A DNA stretch of 64,000 nucleotides from Prostheceraeus crozeri (Eukaryota; Platyhelminthes; Polycladida; Euryleptidae), in NCBI GenBank assembly GCA_907163375.1, contig CAJQUW010007737.1:124001-188000 (forward strand), written 5' to 3'. The translations under genes were made by a program, and so were the position numbers. Below the pieces are notes generated by a model. It worked only from the letters and a program-made list of their open reading frames with translations. It ran no database searches and had not been told where the DNA came from. Shown one piece after another: positions 32,860 through 43,882 of the stretch. Positions within the stretch are counted from its first letter, which is position 1, and each line of letters starts with the position of its first letter.

Positions 32860-33744
32860 GTTGCCTCTAGTATTTTGGTTTGAATCCATTAGGCGACAGT
32901 GATGTCTGATGGATGCTTTGCGACATCTTGACGGAGAACAATATGTAATGTGCCCTCGAGTATTTTGCTTTGAATCCTATAGGCGAAAGTTATGCCTGAT
33001 GGACGCTTTACGACATCTTGACGGAGAACAAGATGTAATGTGCCCTCGAGTATTTTGTCTTGAATGCATTGGGCGAAAGTGATGCCTGATGGACGCTTTA
33101 CGACATCTTGATGGAGAACAAGATGTAATGTGCTCTCGAGTATTTTGCTTTGAATCCAATAGGCGAAAGTGATGTTTGATGGACGCTTTACGACACCTTG
33201 ATGGAGAACAAGATGTAATGTGCTCTCGAGTATTTTGCTTTGAATCCAGTAGGATAAAGTGAAGATTGATGGACGCTTTACGACATCTTGACGGAGAACA
33301 ATATGTAATGTGCCCTCGAATATTTGTCTTGAATGCATTGGGCGAAAGTGATGCCTGATGGACGCTTTACGACATCTTGATGGAGAACAAGATGTAATGT
33401 GCTCTCGAGTATTTTGCTTTGAATCCAATAGGGCGAAAGTGATGTCTGATGGACGCTTTATCACATCTTGATGGAGAACAAGATGTAATGTGCTCTCGAG
33501 TATTTTGGTTTGAATCCAATTGGCGAAAGTGATGTTTGATGGACGCTTTACGGCATCTTGATGGAGAACAAGATGTAATGTGCTCTCGAGTATTTTGCTT
33601 TGAATCCAATAGGAGAAAGTGAAGATTGATGGACGCTTTATGACATCTCAGTGGAGAACAAGATGTAATGTTTCCTCGAGTATTTTGCTTTGAATCCAGT
33701 AAGCGACAGTGATGTTTGATGGGCGCTTTGTGACATCTTGATGG
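32860..33744. repeat. 90-bp tandem array, about ten units
   Basis: The units begin at ggacgctttacgacatcttg-type positions 32911, 33001, 33091, 33181, 33271, 33360, 33451, 33541, 33631 and 33721: exactly 90 bases apart except one compensated 1-base slip. The unit contains gatgtaatgtgctctcgagt and attttg-tttgaatccaata. Units are ~85-95% alike. Because 90 is divisible by three, two minus-strand frames stay open across many units (peptide repeats like KRPSDITFAYWIQSKILE and DSKQNTREHITSCSPSR), so these long frames are a by-product of the period. The array is cut by the hAT-like element at 33745. Confidence 0.95.
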
Positions 33745-35109
33745 CGGGGTTTTCGCGCTCCTGGAAAATGAAAAAAAACTCCTGGAATTTTGAAGCTTTA
33801 TCTATCTTCCTGGAAACTCCAGGAATTTTATGATTATTGTTGATAAATGATGGCATCTATACCTGATCAATGAAAATTTTTGATGATGCTTTTTTATTCA
33901 TGCATGGTAATTAATTAAATAATAGTTTAATAGTTTAAAACAATTTTCCGGCTATGCATCTTAAAGACGTTGTCGAAGTTATTTGCTTCAGGAAATTTAA
34001 TTAACGCTCTTTATATTGCAGTCCGTAGTTTATAAAATAAACAACTTGTGCATTGGAGACAATTTTTGAATACCGGCTGATACATATTTTATCAATTTCC
34101 TTCCGATCGGAAACAAATTCATAGATAGATTTTCCGCAGTAGGAAAATGTAATTGTAGTTTAATTTTCCGATGGTATTTATTTTCCGTTTTGCAGACTAC
34201 GCATAATATACTGCTCTTTGATGTTGATGTAATGAAAGAGGTGAATATAGAGAAATAATGTCGTATTTTTTTCATTTTCCCGCTCATGATAAAATTTCCT
34301 GAAATTATACCTCAATTAAAAACAATAGTTTATCCATCATATACTTCATTCATAAAAGCGTTTTTAAATGTATACCGTCTACCAGTTTCTTCTTGATCTT
34401 TTGAGACACCTCGCCTCTAAGTCTTGGTATTCCTACCGTTATGCTTCTATGATGAACACTACGTTGCTCCGAGCTGACTCGAATTTGTTTCCTTAAATCA
34501 CAGTTTATGTTATGATTTATAAGCAGAAAGTCTATAGTGCATCCATTCTATGATATATTTTCCTACCGGAAAATGCAAATCACAACACCGGCAGATATTG
34601 ATTTGAAATGAAGCCTTAAATATCATATTCCTTTTGTTGCATTGCGGCTGTGCGCTAGCCGCACCTGCGCGCACACCGGTGCACCGAAAATTTAGAAAAG
34701 TTTCCCTGAAGCACTTATTAAAGTAAAGACGAAGTTCAACTCGTTTCGCATTCTAGACTGTCGTGTGATAGTCTCTTAAAATATCAAGATTGTGTAAACA
34801 GGATCTATATCCTTCATGCTAACCTTTATATTAGAATTCAATGCAAATTTTCTAAAGTAATAGGAAACTTCTTTAAAAATGAAAATAGTAATTATGTGGA
34901 TATTCAACAAAAAATGATTGAAAGAATAACATTGATAGATAGCATTGAGTAATTTTCTCGTGCTTGGACTAATATGCTATATGCTTGAAATATTTTACTC
35001 TCAATTTGCTGTAACTAAGATAACAGATAAATTAAGTTAATTATAATCAACTATATTGAATAAATGCCAAACAAACATTTAAATTGCTCATTTAAATTAA
35101 TAAGTTTCA

Positions 35110-35330
35110 TCATGACAAATAAATTGGCCGATCTTAGATTTGGGCACACCGGAGAGAAAATGAGTTTGTAATTGTTGAAAGACCGCTCAATATCAGCTGA
35201 GTTGATCGGCAACTGCAAAAGAAGAATTGCTTTTCTGCTAAGTTAGGTACCCGGTTTATAACCTCTCGCCAAAATTGAATCGGATGACTTGCACTCGATA
35301 CATCAGTGGCAATGTTCATGTAAACTGGCT
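35110..35330 (-). pseudogene. hAT transposase C-terminal remnant
   Basis: On the minus strand, SHPIQFWREVINRVPNLAEK runs in one frame and then, after a frameshift, NSADIERSFNNYKLIFSP and NLRSANLFVMMKL run in another. This is the hAT dimerisation region (FW ... P-LA ... S-A--ERSFS). The rest of the transposase is missing or unrecognisable. Confidence 0.7.
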
Positions 35331-35795
35331 ATTCATTGTCACAGGTATCTGGAAGACGAAGAATCGGCATTTCTCAATGAACATGAAGATTTCAGCGTTT
35401 TTCTCCAGGAAATTTAGTTTTTCGTGTTTTCTCCGTTTTACCGCGCTCGCTAAAAACTCCTGTCATTGATTATAATTTATGCTTCACAGTAAAGCATCAA
35501 TTTTATCGAAATTCGTACATTTCGGTGCACCTGCCGGAGACCCGGTGCAACCAATAGAATAGATGCAACGGTGCACCACACACAGCTCTAAGTTTTTAGT
35601 AATATATTAATTTTTTCGGGATTATTGAATATGACACGACTGACGATATACAACGACATTTACGCAGTGAAGTCAGTGTTAGATTTCTTAAGTATTTATT
35701 TGTTCTTTAACTGCTTCTTTTATATCGCCGAAAATTATACTGAGAGGATACGCTGGAAGGACAAATGAACAAATTAGAAGATGAATTGACATATA

Positions 35796-37573
35796 CAAGG
35801 TGATTCCGATCTTCCGTCACTTTTCAAGTAAGGACTACAGCTGTATCACATGTCTGGTTGTAGTGATGATGGTTCATGATTTATATACTACGTTTCATGG
35901 CCTTTAAAATCGTATATTATTTATCTTCTTGTGATCTGCATTTCTGCTGATACGAGCAATTGAAATTGTTTACCCATATTGCAACTTTTTAAATCAATTT
36001 TTAGTACTTTTTTTAATTTTGTTATTCCTAGTCTACTATTTATTTATTTTTACTATTTAAGTTATTTTTTTTTCATTTGATTTCGAAAAACATTTCATAT
36101 CCAAAAAAACTTTTTTATAAGTGACAGGTATGCAGTAACGCAAAATTAACTCGCAAGAACTGTTCAAAGTGGCCACCACCATTCTCAGAGCACAACTCGC
36201 ATCGGCGCAAGAATGACCTGTACGAAGATCGCATCATCTCGACCTCCACGCTATCGAGTAAGCTCGTAAGTCTTTCTTGTAAAGCTTCAAGAGTACGAGG
36301 ACGTGGATCTCTGTATAGTTTGTCACGAATATAGCCTCAAAGCCAGAAATCGTTTACTGCTAAATCAGGGCTTCTTGGTGGCCAGTGTATCGGCCCACCA
36401 CGACCAATCCATCGGTTCTTCAGCTTGACGTTCAGCAGACAACGAACAGAATTGGCATAATGTGCAGGTGCACCATCCTGCTTATAAAGTTGACGTCGAT
36501 TTTGTCTATCACTTAGTAGCGGCACATCTTTGTCTTCAAGGATAGACTGGTAGCGCTGTCCATTCATTGTTTCTTTTTGCACATACATGGTAAGTGATGC
36601 CGTGGTGTGGTGATATCATTGCCCAGCAAGTGATGGAAGCAGACTTTAATGGTTTCATGATAGCAGCGTGAAGATTTTCTTCCGCGTAGATGAAGGCGTT
36701 GTGAAGGTTCACAGATCCATTCAAGTGAAACATTGTTTCATAGGAGAAAACGATATTTCCAACGAAATTACTGTCGCGCTGTTGATGTTGAAGGATAAGG
36801 TTAGAAAACTGGAGTCTTTGGACTTTATCGTCGTCCGAGATCTCTTGCACGCGGGTAAACTTCCAAGCTCTCACACCTTCATCTTTCAACACTCTGTTCA
36901 CCGACGTGTGTGAAACGCTGCAGAGCTGAGCTGCCTTTCGTTGCGAAAGTGCACCATAGGCCTCGACTATTTCGTCTCGTTTGTCGTCGGACAGCCGTCG
37001 ATCTGAATGGTCACCGACTCTTGCATTTTCGGTGAGAGATATCGAGGTTTTAAAACGCTTTGCCCACCCAATTAAGGTTGTGCGTGGTGGAGCTTCTTTC
37101 TTAAAATCTACACGAAATCGTCGCCTTGCATCTTCAGGATATGGAGAGATGGTATAGGCCACGGCCGTCGCAATTTCTTCATTCGTGAAGCCAGGATAGT
37201 TCATTGCTGTCAAGTGTTGATAGTAAATAAATTTCAGCCAGTTTAATACCGTCTACACTGCAAAGTCAATCTCAATTAACTTTGCATGGTGTCGCTCAAA
37301 GCAAGCAATTATTAGATATCTATGCTGAATGCGGCTGATGATATTGATTGTTGCGATGTTCCTGTCATAGATATTGATTTAAAAAGTTGTCATATGGGTA
37401 AACAATTTCAATTGCTCGTATCAGCAGAAATGCAGATCACAAGAAGATAAATAATATACGATTTGAAAGGCCATGAAACGTAGTATATAAATCATGAATC
37501 ATCACTACAACCAGACATGTGATACAGCTGTAGTCCTTACTTGAAAAGTGACCGGAAGATCGGAATCACCTTG
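35796..37573 (-). mobile_element. Second DD41D element, nested in hAT
   Basis: The ends are caaggtgattccgatcttcc and its inverse ggaagatcggaatcaccttg, each next to TA (35794-35795 and 37574-37575). The inverted repeat is long: about 180 bases pair, including ggactacagctgtatcacat and gtttacccatat with their inverses. The total is 1778 bp. It inserted into the hAT-like element, so it is the younger of the two. Confidence 0.9.
36115..37204 (-). pseudogene. DD41D transposase, inactivated
   Basis: Starts MNYPGFTNEEIATAVAYTIS. HTH-like segments are RRLSDDKRDEIVEAYGALSQ and KAAQLCSVSHTSVNRVLKDE. The first catalytic motif reads IVFSYETMFHLNGSVN, with Tyr where Asp is expected. The second is YKQDGAPAHYANSVRC. 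The third, PPRSPDLAVNDFWL, has Asp 41 residues after the second and is followed by a stop in place of Trp. A frameshift lies near 36575 (AMISPHHG to QKETMNGQRYQ). The C terminus continues to about 36115 (SLLDSVEVEMMRSSYRSFLR). A different family from the element at 30994, with different ends. Confidence 0.85.
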
Positions 37574-37753
37574 TATATGTCAAAAATGTTTTCGGATTAT
37601 TTGTCTATATTCTACCATCCATGTATACTTAGTAATACCGAGGAGTTTTCATTGGTAGGCCAAATGATCAATGGTGCGTTTGAGCCGCACTGCGACATCG
37701 TACTCTGAGTACCTGAAATGTAAAACTGTTACTAATCATAAATTTCTTATCAG

Positions 37754-37857
37754 GACCAGACTTTATGAAATATAAAGACTGGTCAGACTCCCTCGGGATT
37801 CGTAATAAGGATGAAGTGGAAACGTACGTTGAAGCTATTGTAAAATCAGTTGCTTAA
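37754..37857 (+). CDS. Orphan terminal exon inside hAT-like element
   Basis: After the acceptor aaatttcttatcag a 104-base exon-like frame gives PDFMKYKDWSDSLGIRNKDE, then VETYVEAIVKSVA and TAA. The composition looks like real coding sequence, and the phase (two bases first) is defined. It is on the plus strand, opposite to the hAT remnant, so it is not the hAT transposase. It may be a captured exon or belong to another element. No homology recognised. Confidence 0.3.
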
Positions 37858-38024
37858 TCACTTGCATATGTAATACAAAGAACTTGTATTTGGTATATCA
37901 CGAACTGTGTAAAATCCGCTTGCAAATCGAATGATGTAAACCTCCTGGAAAGCTACTGGAAATTTCATAAAAAGGCTCCTGGAAACTCCTGGAAAAACAA
38001 TAATTGAAAACCGCGGAAGCCCTG

Positions 38025-38688
38025 TGATGGAGAACAAGATCCATGTAATGTATGTAATGTGTCCTCGAGTATTTTGGTTTGAATCCAACAGGCGAAAGTG
38101 ATGTCAGATGGACGCTTTACATTATCTCGATTAAGAGCTTGTTGATTGAAATATTTGGAGGCAAATGGAACATATAATCTAGCGTAAGAAGGTAATCTAG
38201 GATAAATTGAAATCATCATTGAGTACAAAGCGAAAGATTCTTTGATGAATGAAATGAATGAAAGTGATGGTTGAGGGACGTTCTGTGTCATCTTGAACGA
38301 GGAACAATTTGAATTGAAGACTCGAGGATTATTCACAAATGTCGAGCTGTTTAACATTAACAGATGATGCAGATGAGTGCTTTACAGAATCTCGAGTATG
38401 GCCCGGTTAAAGGAAATCTTTGAATATTTGGAAACATTCTCATATGGCACCATGTAGCTAGTTAAAGGATATTTAAAATTACGCATTAAAGCATGGTCAT
38501 TGTCGGATGTAGGATGATGAACATGTGTTCTTGATAGGGCAGTGTTCCTCGATGTACTAACACTCAAACTTGAAAGCTTTGAAGTAAACCGAAACCCCTT
38601 TAGGGAAGATAGTGTATCCGCTCTGGTTGTATAACTTTCAATCAAATTATAAATTTTGAATCAAGTATTTATATCGGTTATATTTGTT
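38025..38688. repeat. Composite-repeat 3' module, copy A
   Basis: Matches 42100-42773 at about 98% from the last 90-bp unit through tgttgattgaaatatttgga to cggttatatttgtt. The two copies diverge immediately after tttgtt (38688 versus 42773), so that marks the 3' end of the repeat family. Together with 30437-30993 and 32810-33744 it makes one copy broken by two transposons. Confidence 0.85.
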
Positions 38689-39660
38689 TAACCTTAATCG
38701 GTCGAGCGCTCCCCAAGTGGAACATAGTTTTGAATTGCTGCTGAGAGTATGGTATTTATTGATTTGCTTTCTTTTTTGTATGTGGGCACATTTTGACCTT
38801 TGGTGAATATATACTGAATAGGATTTTTCTTTTTGACCTTGTACCGTCAGTCTTGATGCCATCAAATATGGGCCATTTCATGAATTTTTTATTTTCCTTG
38901 TTATTTTTTGTACAAATTAAAACTTTCGAATTCATGCTACTAGTTATAGTGCTAGTACTCTGTTATTTATAGCCTAAACGACCATTGAAAGGAATATAGA
39001 GTTAGTTCTAACTGGTCAAGGCTGATGTTCCACTTCTGGAACGTTAGTCCAATAAAAGGTGTTTTTTCCCGTGACATCTTATGAAATTGCTTTCATTTTG
39101 CTAACTCAATTCAAATGTGCTTCCCCTTCTATCACCATTCGATGCATCATAAGCCCAGTGTAATAAAAGCGTTTCTGATGTATTACAGCATGTTTTATGT
39201 ACCTGATGAAATGTTAACAAAAATGGCAATAAACGAGTATCATACCGTAAAACGGGGTAACTTTGAACGCTTTTTCAGTTAAATACACGATTAAAATTTT
39301 TTTATCATTCGGATCCCTAAGTTTTCTACCCATGAACTGCAGAATTGGTATTTTACACAATCTAGACAGTTTATAGAGCTTAACTATTGCTAGTATGAAA
39401 TATCGATAAGGTTACTTAATAGATAACATTTTTTCCAAAAACGGGGTAACTTTGAACAGACACATTTTTTCATATACAATGCTATATTTGGATCATAACT
39501 GTGATGATTGTCTTCATCACTTATCGTTAGTACGCATCTGTGTAATCACAGACCGTGAGAACGGGAGATATTCTCTCTCGGGAAGAGAGAATCTTCGGCT
39601 CAAGAAAATGGCCGGTAGCATCTCCAAATGCTGATTTCTGTTGTCAATCCACTCTTGTGG
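38689..39660. other. Non-coding, with a repeated ACGGGGTAACTTTGAAC motif
   Basis: The 17-base motif acggggtaactttgaac is present at 39252 and 39441, same strand, ~190 apart. A short hairpin (gagatattctctctcggga with agagagaatcttcggctc) lies at 39567-39602. No gene is supported. Confidence 0.4.
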
Positions 39661-39700
39661 GACCGGTAGTCCTCCGTGGGTATTGACACAGCACCACGCA

Positions 39701-40265
39701 CTATTCTGAGGTCCTGGAACAGCTTGACCTCCGGTGGGTTGGTTGTTTGTCCACCTGAGTTAGGTAGGCCACGGCAACTCCGTTAGAAGTGGCGGAGTTG
39801 TGTTGAAAAGATTTGGCCACAACCTTGTTCCTCTGGATTCGAGATCCGAGGGGTGCGTTGAGATGAGAGGCGATTGATGAGATAATAAGCTGGGCACTTG
39901 AGCCAAGAGTAGGCATTCGGTTGAACAAAACAGAGTGCACTCTGAATGTGACACTTCCATGTTCAGTAATTGCCTCACTGACAGAACGGAGAATGGAAAA
40001 GGAGAATCCAAACTCGTTACTGTCGGCTGGGTCGTCGTTAAGTGTGTATCCCAGATCCTGAAGCCTTTGTCTCTGTCCGGTTCTTAACATTGAGACAGGA
40101 CCGAATACAACAGCATTACTGTTCAAGGTTGGATCAACGGCTGAGATGTAATTTGGAGCATACGGCTCGACCAATGACATCCGAACACGCTCATGGGTTA
40201 AACCCAGAGCTATCCAGTCCTCATACTGAATATGAGTTTCGAGATTCACAGGACCATAGAAGCCG
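39701..40265 (-). CDS. Uncharacterised protein of a two-gene cassette
   Basis: The open frame runs from just after a splice-acceptor-like ctactaaggtcacag (or from an internal start) to the stop at 39701. It reads GFYGPVNLETHIQYEDWIAL and continues through SAVDPTLNSNAVVFGPVSML, TLNDDPADSNEFGFSFSILR and SVTFRVHSVLFNRMPTLGSS to a basic, Ser/Arg-rich tail, about 185 residues. The frame has no in-frame ATG near its beginning, which supports an upstream exon. G+C content is higher than in the flanks. The fold and function are not recognised. It lies ~120 bases downstream of the Cys-rich frame at 40384-40701 on the same strand. Confidence 0.45.
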
Positions 40266-40383
40266 CTGTGACCTTAGTAGAAGCCGAAGTTCTTTTAATT
40301 AACTATTCCGTAACTAAACAACAAAAACAATATACATGCTAAGTAAAGAATAACACTTAGCAGTTGCAAGTTGATGAATTTGA

Positions 40384-40701
40384 CTATTCACAGAAGTCAC
40401 ATTTGTAGAATGGATCCGTCGTCCCATCGTTGCAGAATCCACAATAGCATTGCAGACAGTCGACGCACCGCACCCAATCAGGTCCGGAATAGGCGGCGAA
40501 GGATCTGAAGCAGTTGCTGCAGTTATCGTCTGATCCCGATGACGAGGCTGCTCCGGCAGTTGAGGTACTCGGCTCTGACGAGCTGGTTCCTGGAGCTGTT
40601 CCTGTTGTGAGAAATTCTTCAGAAATCGGGCCTCCGGACACTACTTTTCTTCCTCTTGACGTATTCACTTTGTCCGTTATTCCTCGATGGTCACTACTCA
40701 T
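40384..40701 (-). CDS. Small protein with C-terminal zinc-finger-like module
   Basis: 105 residues: MSSDHRGITDKVNTSRGRKV, a Ser/Thr/Pro/Gly-rich middle, then CSNCFRSFAAYSGPDWVRCV followed by DCLQCYCGFCNDGTTDPF and KCDFCE at the very C terminus. The spacing (C-x2-C ... W--C--C---C--C ... C--C) resembles the PHD/RING-like fingers found at the ends of transposase-associated proteins. The start codon is an ATG in a normal context. It overlaps the edge of the composite repeat (copy B begins at about 40697). No precise family can be given. Confidence 0.5.
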   Translation of the reverse strand: MSSDHRGITDKVNTSRGRKVVSGGPISEEFLTTGTAPGTSSSEPSTSTAGAASSSGSDDNCSNCFRSFAAYSGPDWVRCVDCLQCYCGFCNDGTTDPFYKCDFCE

Positions 40702-42773
40702 CGGGACATACTTTTTATGCTATCATCGCAAACATTCATCAGCGCATCACTCCGACACCAATCATTCAAAACGGAGTTGATCAGTGTCACTTATCGCTTC
40801 AAATATATCCTGGAAACATTTTTGGACCTTCATTGCATTTCAACATGTCAATAGCCACAGTAGCGTTTTCTGAAAAATGTGACAATAAGTTTTGAAGGCT
40901 ATTCTATCAGCATGAAATCTTTGATTAGGGATTCCGGTCCTTCGTTACAAGACTTGGCTACTGTGTAGTCCAGAATGATGTTGTGTGACTGTTCACAACA
41001 ATGGCTAGCATCAATACAAAGCTTTAAATTTTGAGACAAAAATACATGTATAAATGTGTCCGAATTATCCCCACTTTTCGGTAATTATACTTATTTTCTC
41101 TTTTTACATTTTCCTTTAAGTCGTTGTTTTCTCAATTTGTCAACAAACAACTTCTTCAAAAGATGCAATGTTTAATGATTTTATCTATTTCTATTTTATA
41201 TTTGCATCTTATGAATCAATCATAATTTTGAAATGAATATGCGTATCTTTTGGCTATCTATTTCCTATACTTTAGCTCTGACAGGCAATTTCAGGCAAAA
41301 CTCTCCACTTAAGGTTGTATATTCAAATGACAGATATTCAGAAAAAATCAACCATCAATGGATGTCGGTGTTTCCTGTGTACCAAGAATACGCGCGCTGT
41401 TCTAATTTTCGACCGGTTCCAGTAGAAAACAAAATGAAGTGCAGCTTCTAGTATTCGAAAGTGATGCCTGATGGACGCTTTACGACATCTTGACGGAGAA
41501 CAATATGTAATGTGCCCTCGAGTATTTTGGTTTGAATCCAATAGGCGAAAGTGATGCCTGATGGACGCTTTACGACATCTCAGGGGAGAACAAGATGTAA
41601 TGTGCTCTCGAGTATTTTGTCTTGAATCCAATAGGCGAAAGTGATGCCTGATGGACGCTTTACGACATCTTGACGGAGAACAATATGTAATGTGCTCTCG
41701 AGTATTTTGTCTTGAATCCAATAGGCGAAAGTGAAGATTGATGGACGCTTTACGACATCTTGACGGAGAACAAGATGTAATGTGCTCTCGAGTATTTTGC
41801 TATGAATCCAATAGGCGAAAGTGAAGCCTGATGGACGCTTTACGACATCTTGACGGAGAACAAGATGTAATGTGCCCTCGAGTATTTTGCTATGAATCCA
41901 ATAGGCGAAAGTGAAGCCTGATGGACGCTTTACGACATCTCAGGGGAGAACAAGATGTAATGTGCTCTCGAGTATTTTGTCTTGAATCCAATAGGCGAAA
42001 GTGATGTCTGATGGACGCTTTACGCCATCTTGACGGAGAACAATATGTAATGTGCCCTCGAGTATTTTGGTTTGAATCCAATAGGCGAAAGTGATGTTTG
42101 ATGGACGCTTTACGACATCTTGACGGAGAACAAGATGTAATGTGCTCTCGAGTATTTTGTCTTGAATCCAATTGGCGAAAGTGATGCCTGATGGACGCTT
42201 TACATTATATCTCGATTAAGAGATTGTTGATTGAAATATTTGGAGGGAAGTGGAACATATAATCTAGTGTAAGAAGGTAATCTAGGATAAATTGAAATCA
42301 TCATTGAGTACAAAGCGAAAGATTCTTTGATGAATGAAATGAATGAAAGTGATGGTTGAGGGACGTTCTGTGTCATCTTGAACGAGGAACAATTTGAAGT
42401 GAAGACTCGAGCATTATTCACAAATATCGAGCTGTTTAACATTAACAGATGATGCAGATGAGTGCTTTACAGAATCTCGAGTATGGCCCGGTTAAAGGAA
42501 ATCTTTGAATATTTGGAAACATTCTCATATGGCACCATGTAGCTAGTTAAAGGATATTTAAAATTACGCATTAAAGCATGGTCATTGTCGGATGTAGGAT
42601 GATGAACATGTGTTCTTGATAGGGCAGTGTTCCTCGATGTACTAACACTCAAACTTGAAAGCTTTGAAGTAAACCGAAACCCCTTTAGGGAAGATAGTGT
42701 ATCCGCTCTGGTTGTATAACTTTCAATCAAATTATAAATTTTGAATCAAGTATTTGTATCGGTTATATTTGTT
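40697..42773. repeat. Composite repeat, copy B (uninterrupted)
   Basis: The most complete copy. Its 5' module is 40697-41445 (ctttttatgctatcatcgca at its start, shared with 50708 and 51232). Its core is eight exact 90-bp units starting at 41471, 41561, 41651, 41741, 41831, 41921, 42011 and 42101. Its 3' module is 42196-42773, ending cggttatatttgtt. It serves as the empty-site reference for the DD41D insertion at 30994. This architecture (unique ends, variable core array) recalls Helentron-related non-autonomous elements, but terminal hallmarks were not demonstrated. Confidence 0.85.
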
Positions 42774-42978
42774 AGAGATTTCGCACGACCAGCACAGGTG
42801 CAGTGCTCGCCAAATTATTAGAAATTTCTATGACAAGTTTGTCATATATTCGTCATCTCTTTACTTTGGTTTCAGTTGACAATATTATGACTCTGAAAGA
42901 TATTTCCAATCAAAAGATTCATATTTCGACCGGTTGAAAGCATATTCCCAGAAAAACATCAGTGCTACTTCCTTATAT
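42774..42978. repeat. Repeat flank of the 7.7-kb element
   Basis: Positions 42887-42978 match 51098-51198 (tttccaatcaaaagat and gaaagcatattcccagaaaa ... gtgctacttccttatat). This is another module of the dispersed repeats and gives the left half of the target site for the element at 42979. Confidence 0.8.
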
Positions 42979-43882
42979 CGACGCTATTTTGACTAACTAA
43001 CATAACTAACAAAAGTGGATATTTCATAAACGCTCAGAAAACGCAAAAATCCGGGGCCGGCTTTTTCGTAGTACGCCTATTTTTCTAAAAGTTAACCTCT
43101 AAACTGGCTTATTATCATACTCCTGTCTAATGATTGAAATAATGTCTAGTATTCTTGTTTCGGGGTACCTCTACAGGCATAGCAGTCCTCGATTAATAGT
43201 TTTTTTATTACATGCCAAGCTAGCTGATAAAGATGTGCCTACTTCTCTACTTCATTGCGTGATAATTTTCTTGAGTTATAGGCTCTAGAAATGATTTAGT
43301 ACTGGAATTAGCCTACGTTCAAAAAAACTGTATCGTTAACTGTCTTAAATGCGATACGCATACTTAACAAGTGACAGCAATACGTGTGCATTATGTTTGT
43401 CACCAGATGCCACTGTAATTAAGCTAAGTCAACTTATACAATTTTAAGTTATTAGATAAGTTATACGTCTTTGACAACACCTTTTCTAATAAGTTAACGA
43501 TGTAGGCCAGGACTAATGCATTTTGAGCCGGCCATAGTATTTGTTACATTACTTTATATTAATAGTGCTATATTACTTATTGTATATTTTTTAAATCCAT
43601 TTAAATTTTTAATTCATAAATTGTACTGAATACGGTAATTTATGCCCCAGATAAGTTAAACATTAATTAAAAGCAATGATGATTGATAAACAGATTAAAG
43701 TGTAATAATTCTTCTCATAACAAAAACAAACAAAAAATCCAAACTGGAATTCGGTAATACCATAACATAAAGCTAATTTTTACGTGTTGCAATTACATCA
43801 ATAACAAAATATGTGTGAATAACGTAAAATATTAAAGATAAATCTCAAGAAAAAATATCAGTCAATATACCAAGAGTTCGTC

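Larger units (their letters stand above)
33745..38024 (-). mobile_element. hAT-like transposon, degenerate
   Basis: The left end cggggttttcgcgctcctgg and the right end ccgcggaagccctg (inverse cagggcttccgcgg) form imperfect inverted ends of the CAGGG type. Subterminal tcctggaa motifs recur on both sides. The flanks repeat tgatgg (33739-33744 and 38025-38030), and the interrupted target is a 90-bp repeat unit (cttgatggagaacaag). An 8-bp duplication with two mismatches is possible. A hAT transposase C-terminal remnant is at 35110-35330. Another transposon (35796-37573) is nested inside. Positions 33841-35100 hold no other gene. Confidence 0.7.

Noticed and set aside
32889-33609. Long minus-strand frames with 30-residue peptide repeats in the 90-bp array
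   Set aside because: Two different frames are open at once and the period is a multiple of three, so open frames follow automatically from a stop-free unit. No start context or splice signals.
32860-33744. CRISPR-like array
   Set aside because: Whole 90-bp units are repeated with no unique spacers, in a eukaryotic context.
34030-34287. 85-codon minus-strand frame as part of the hAT transposase
   Set aside because: No hAT motif is visible, and it lies downstream of the C-terminal remnant in an A+T-rich stretch.
38382-38645. 87-codon frame repeated identically at 42467-42730 as a gene pair
   Set aside because: The identity reflects near-identical copies of the 3' module of the composite repeat; the product has no protein-like features.
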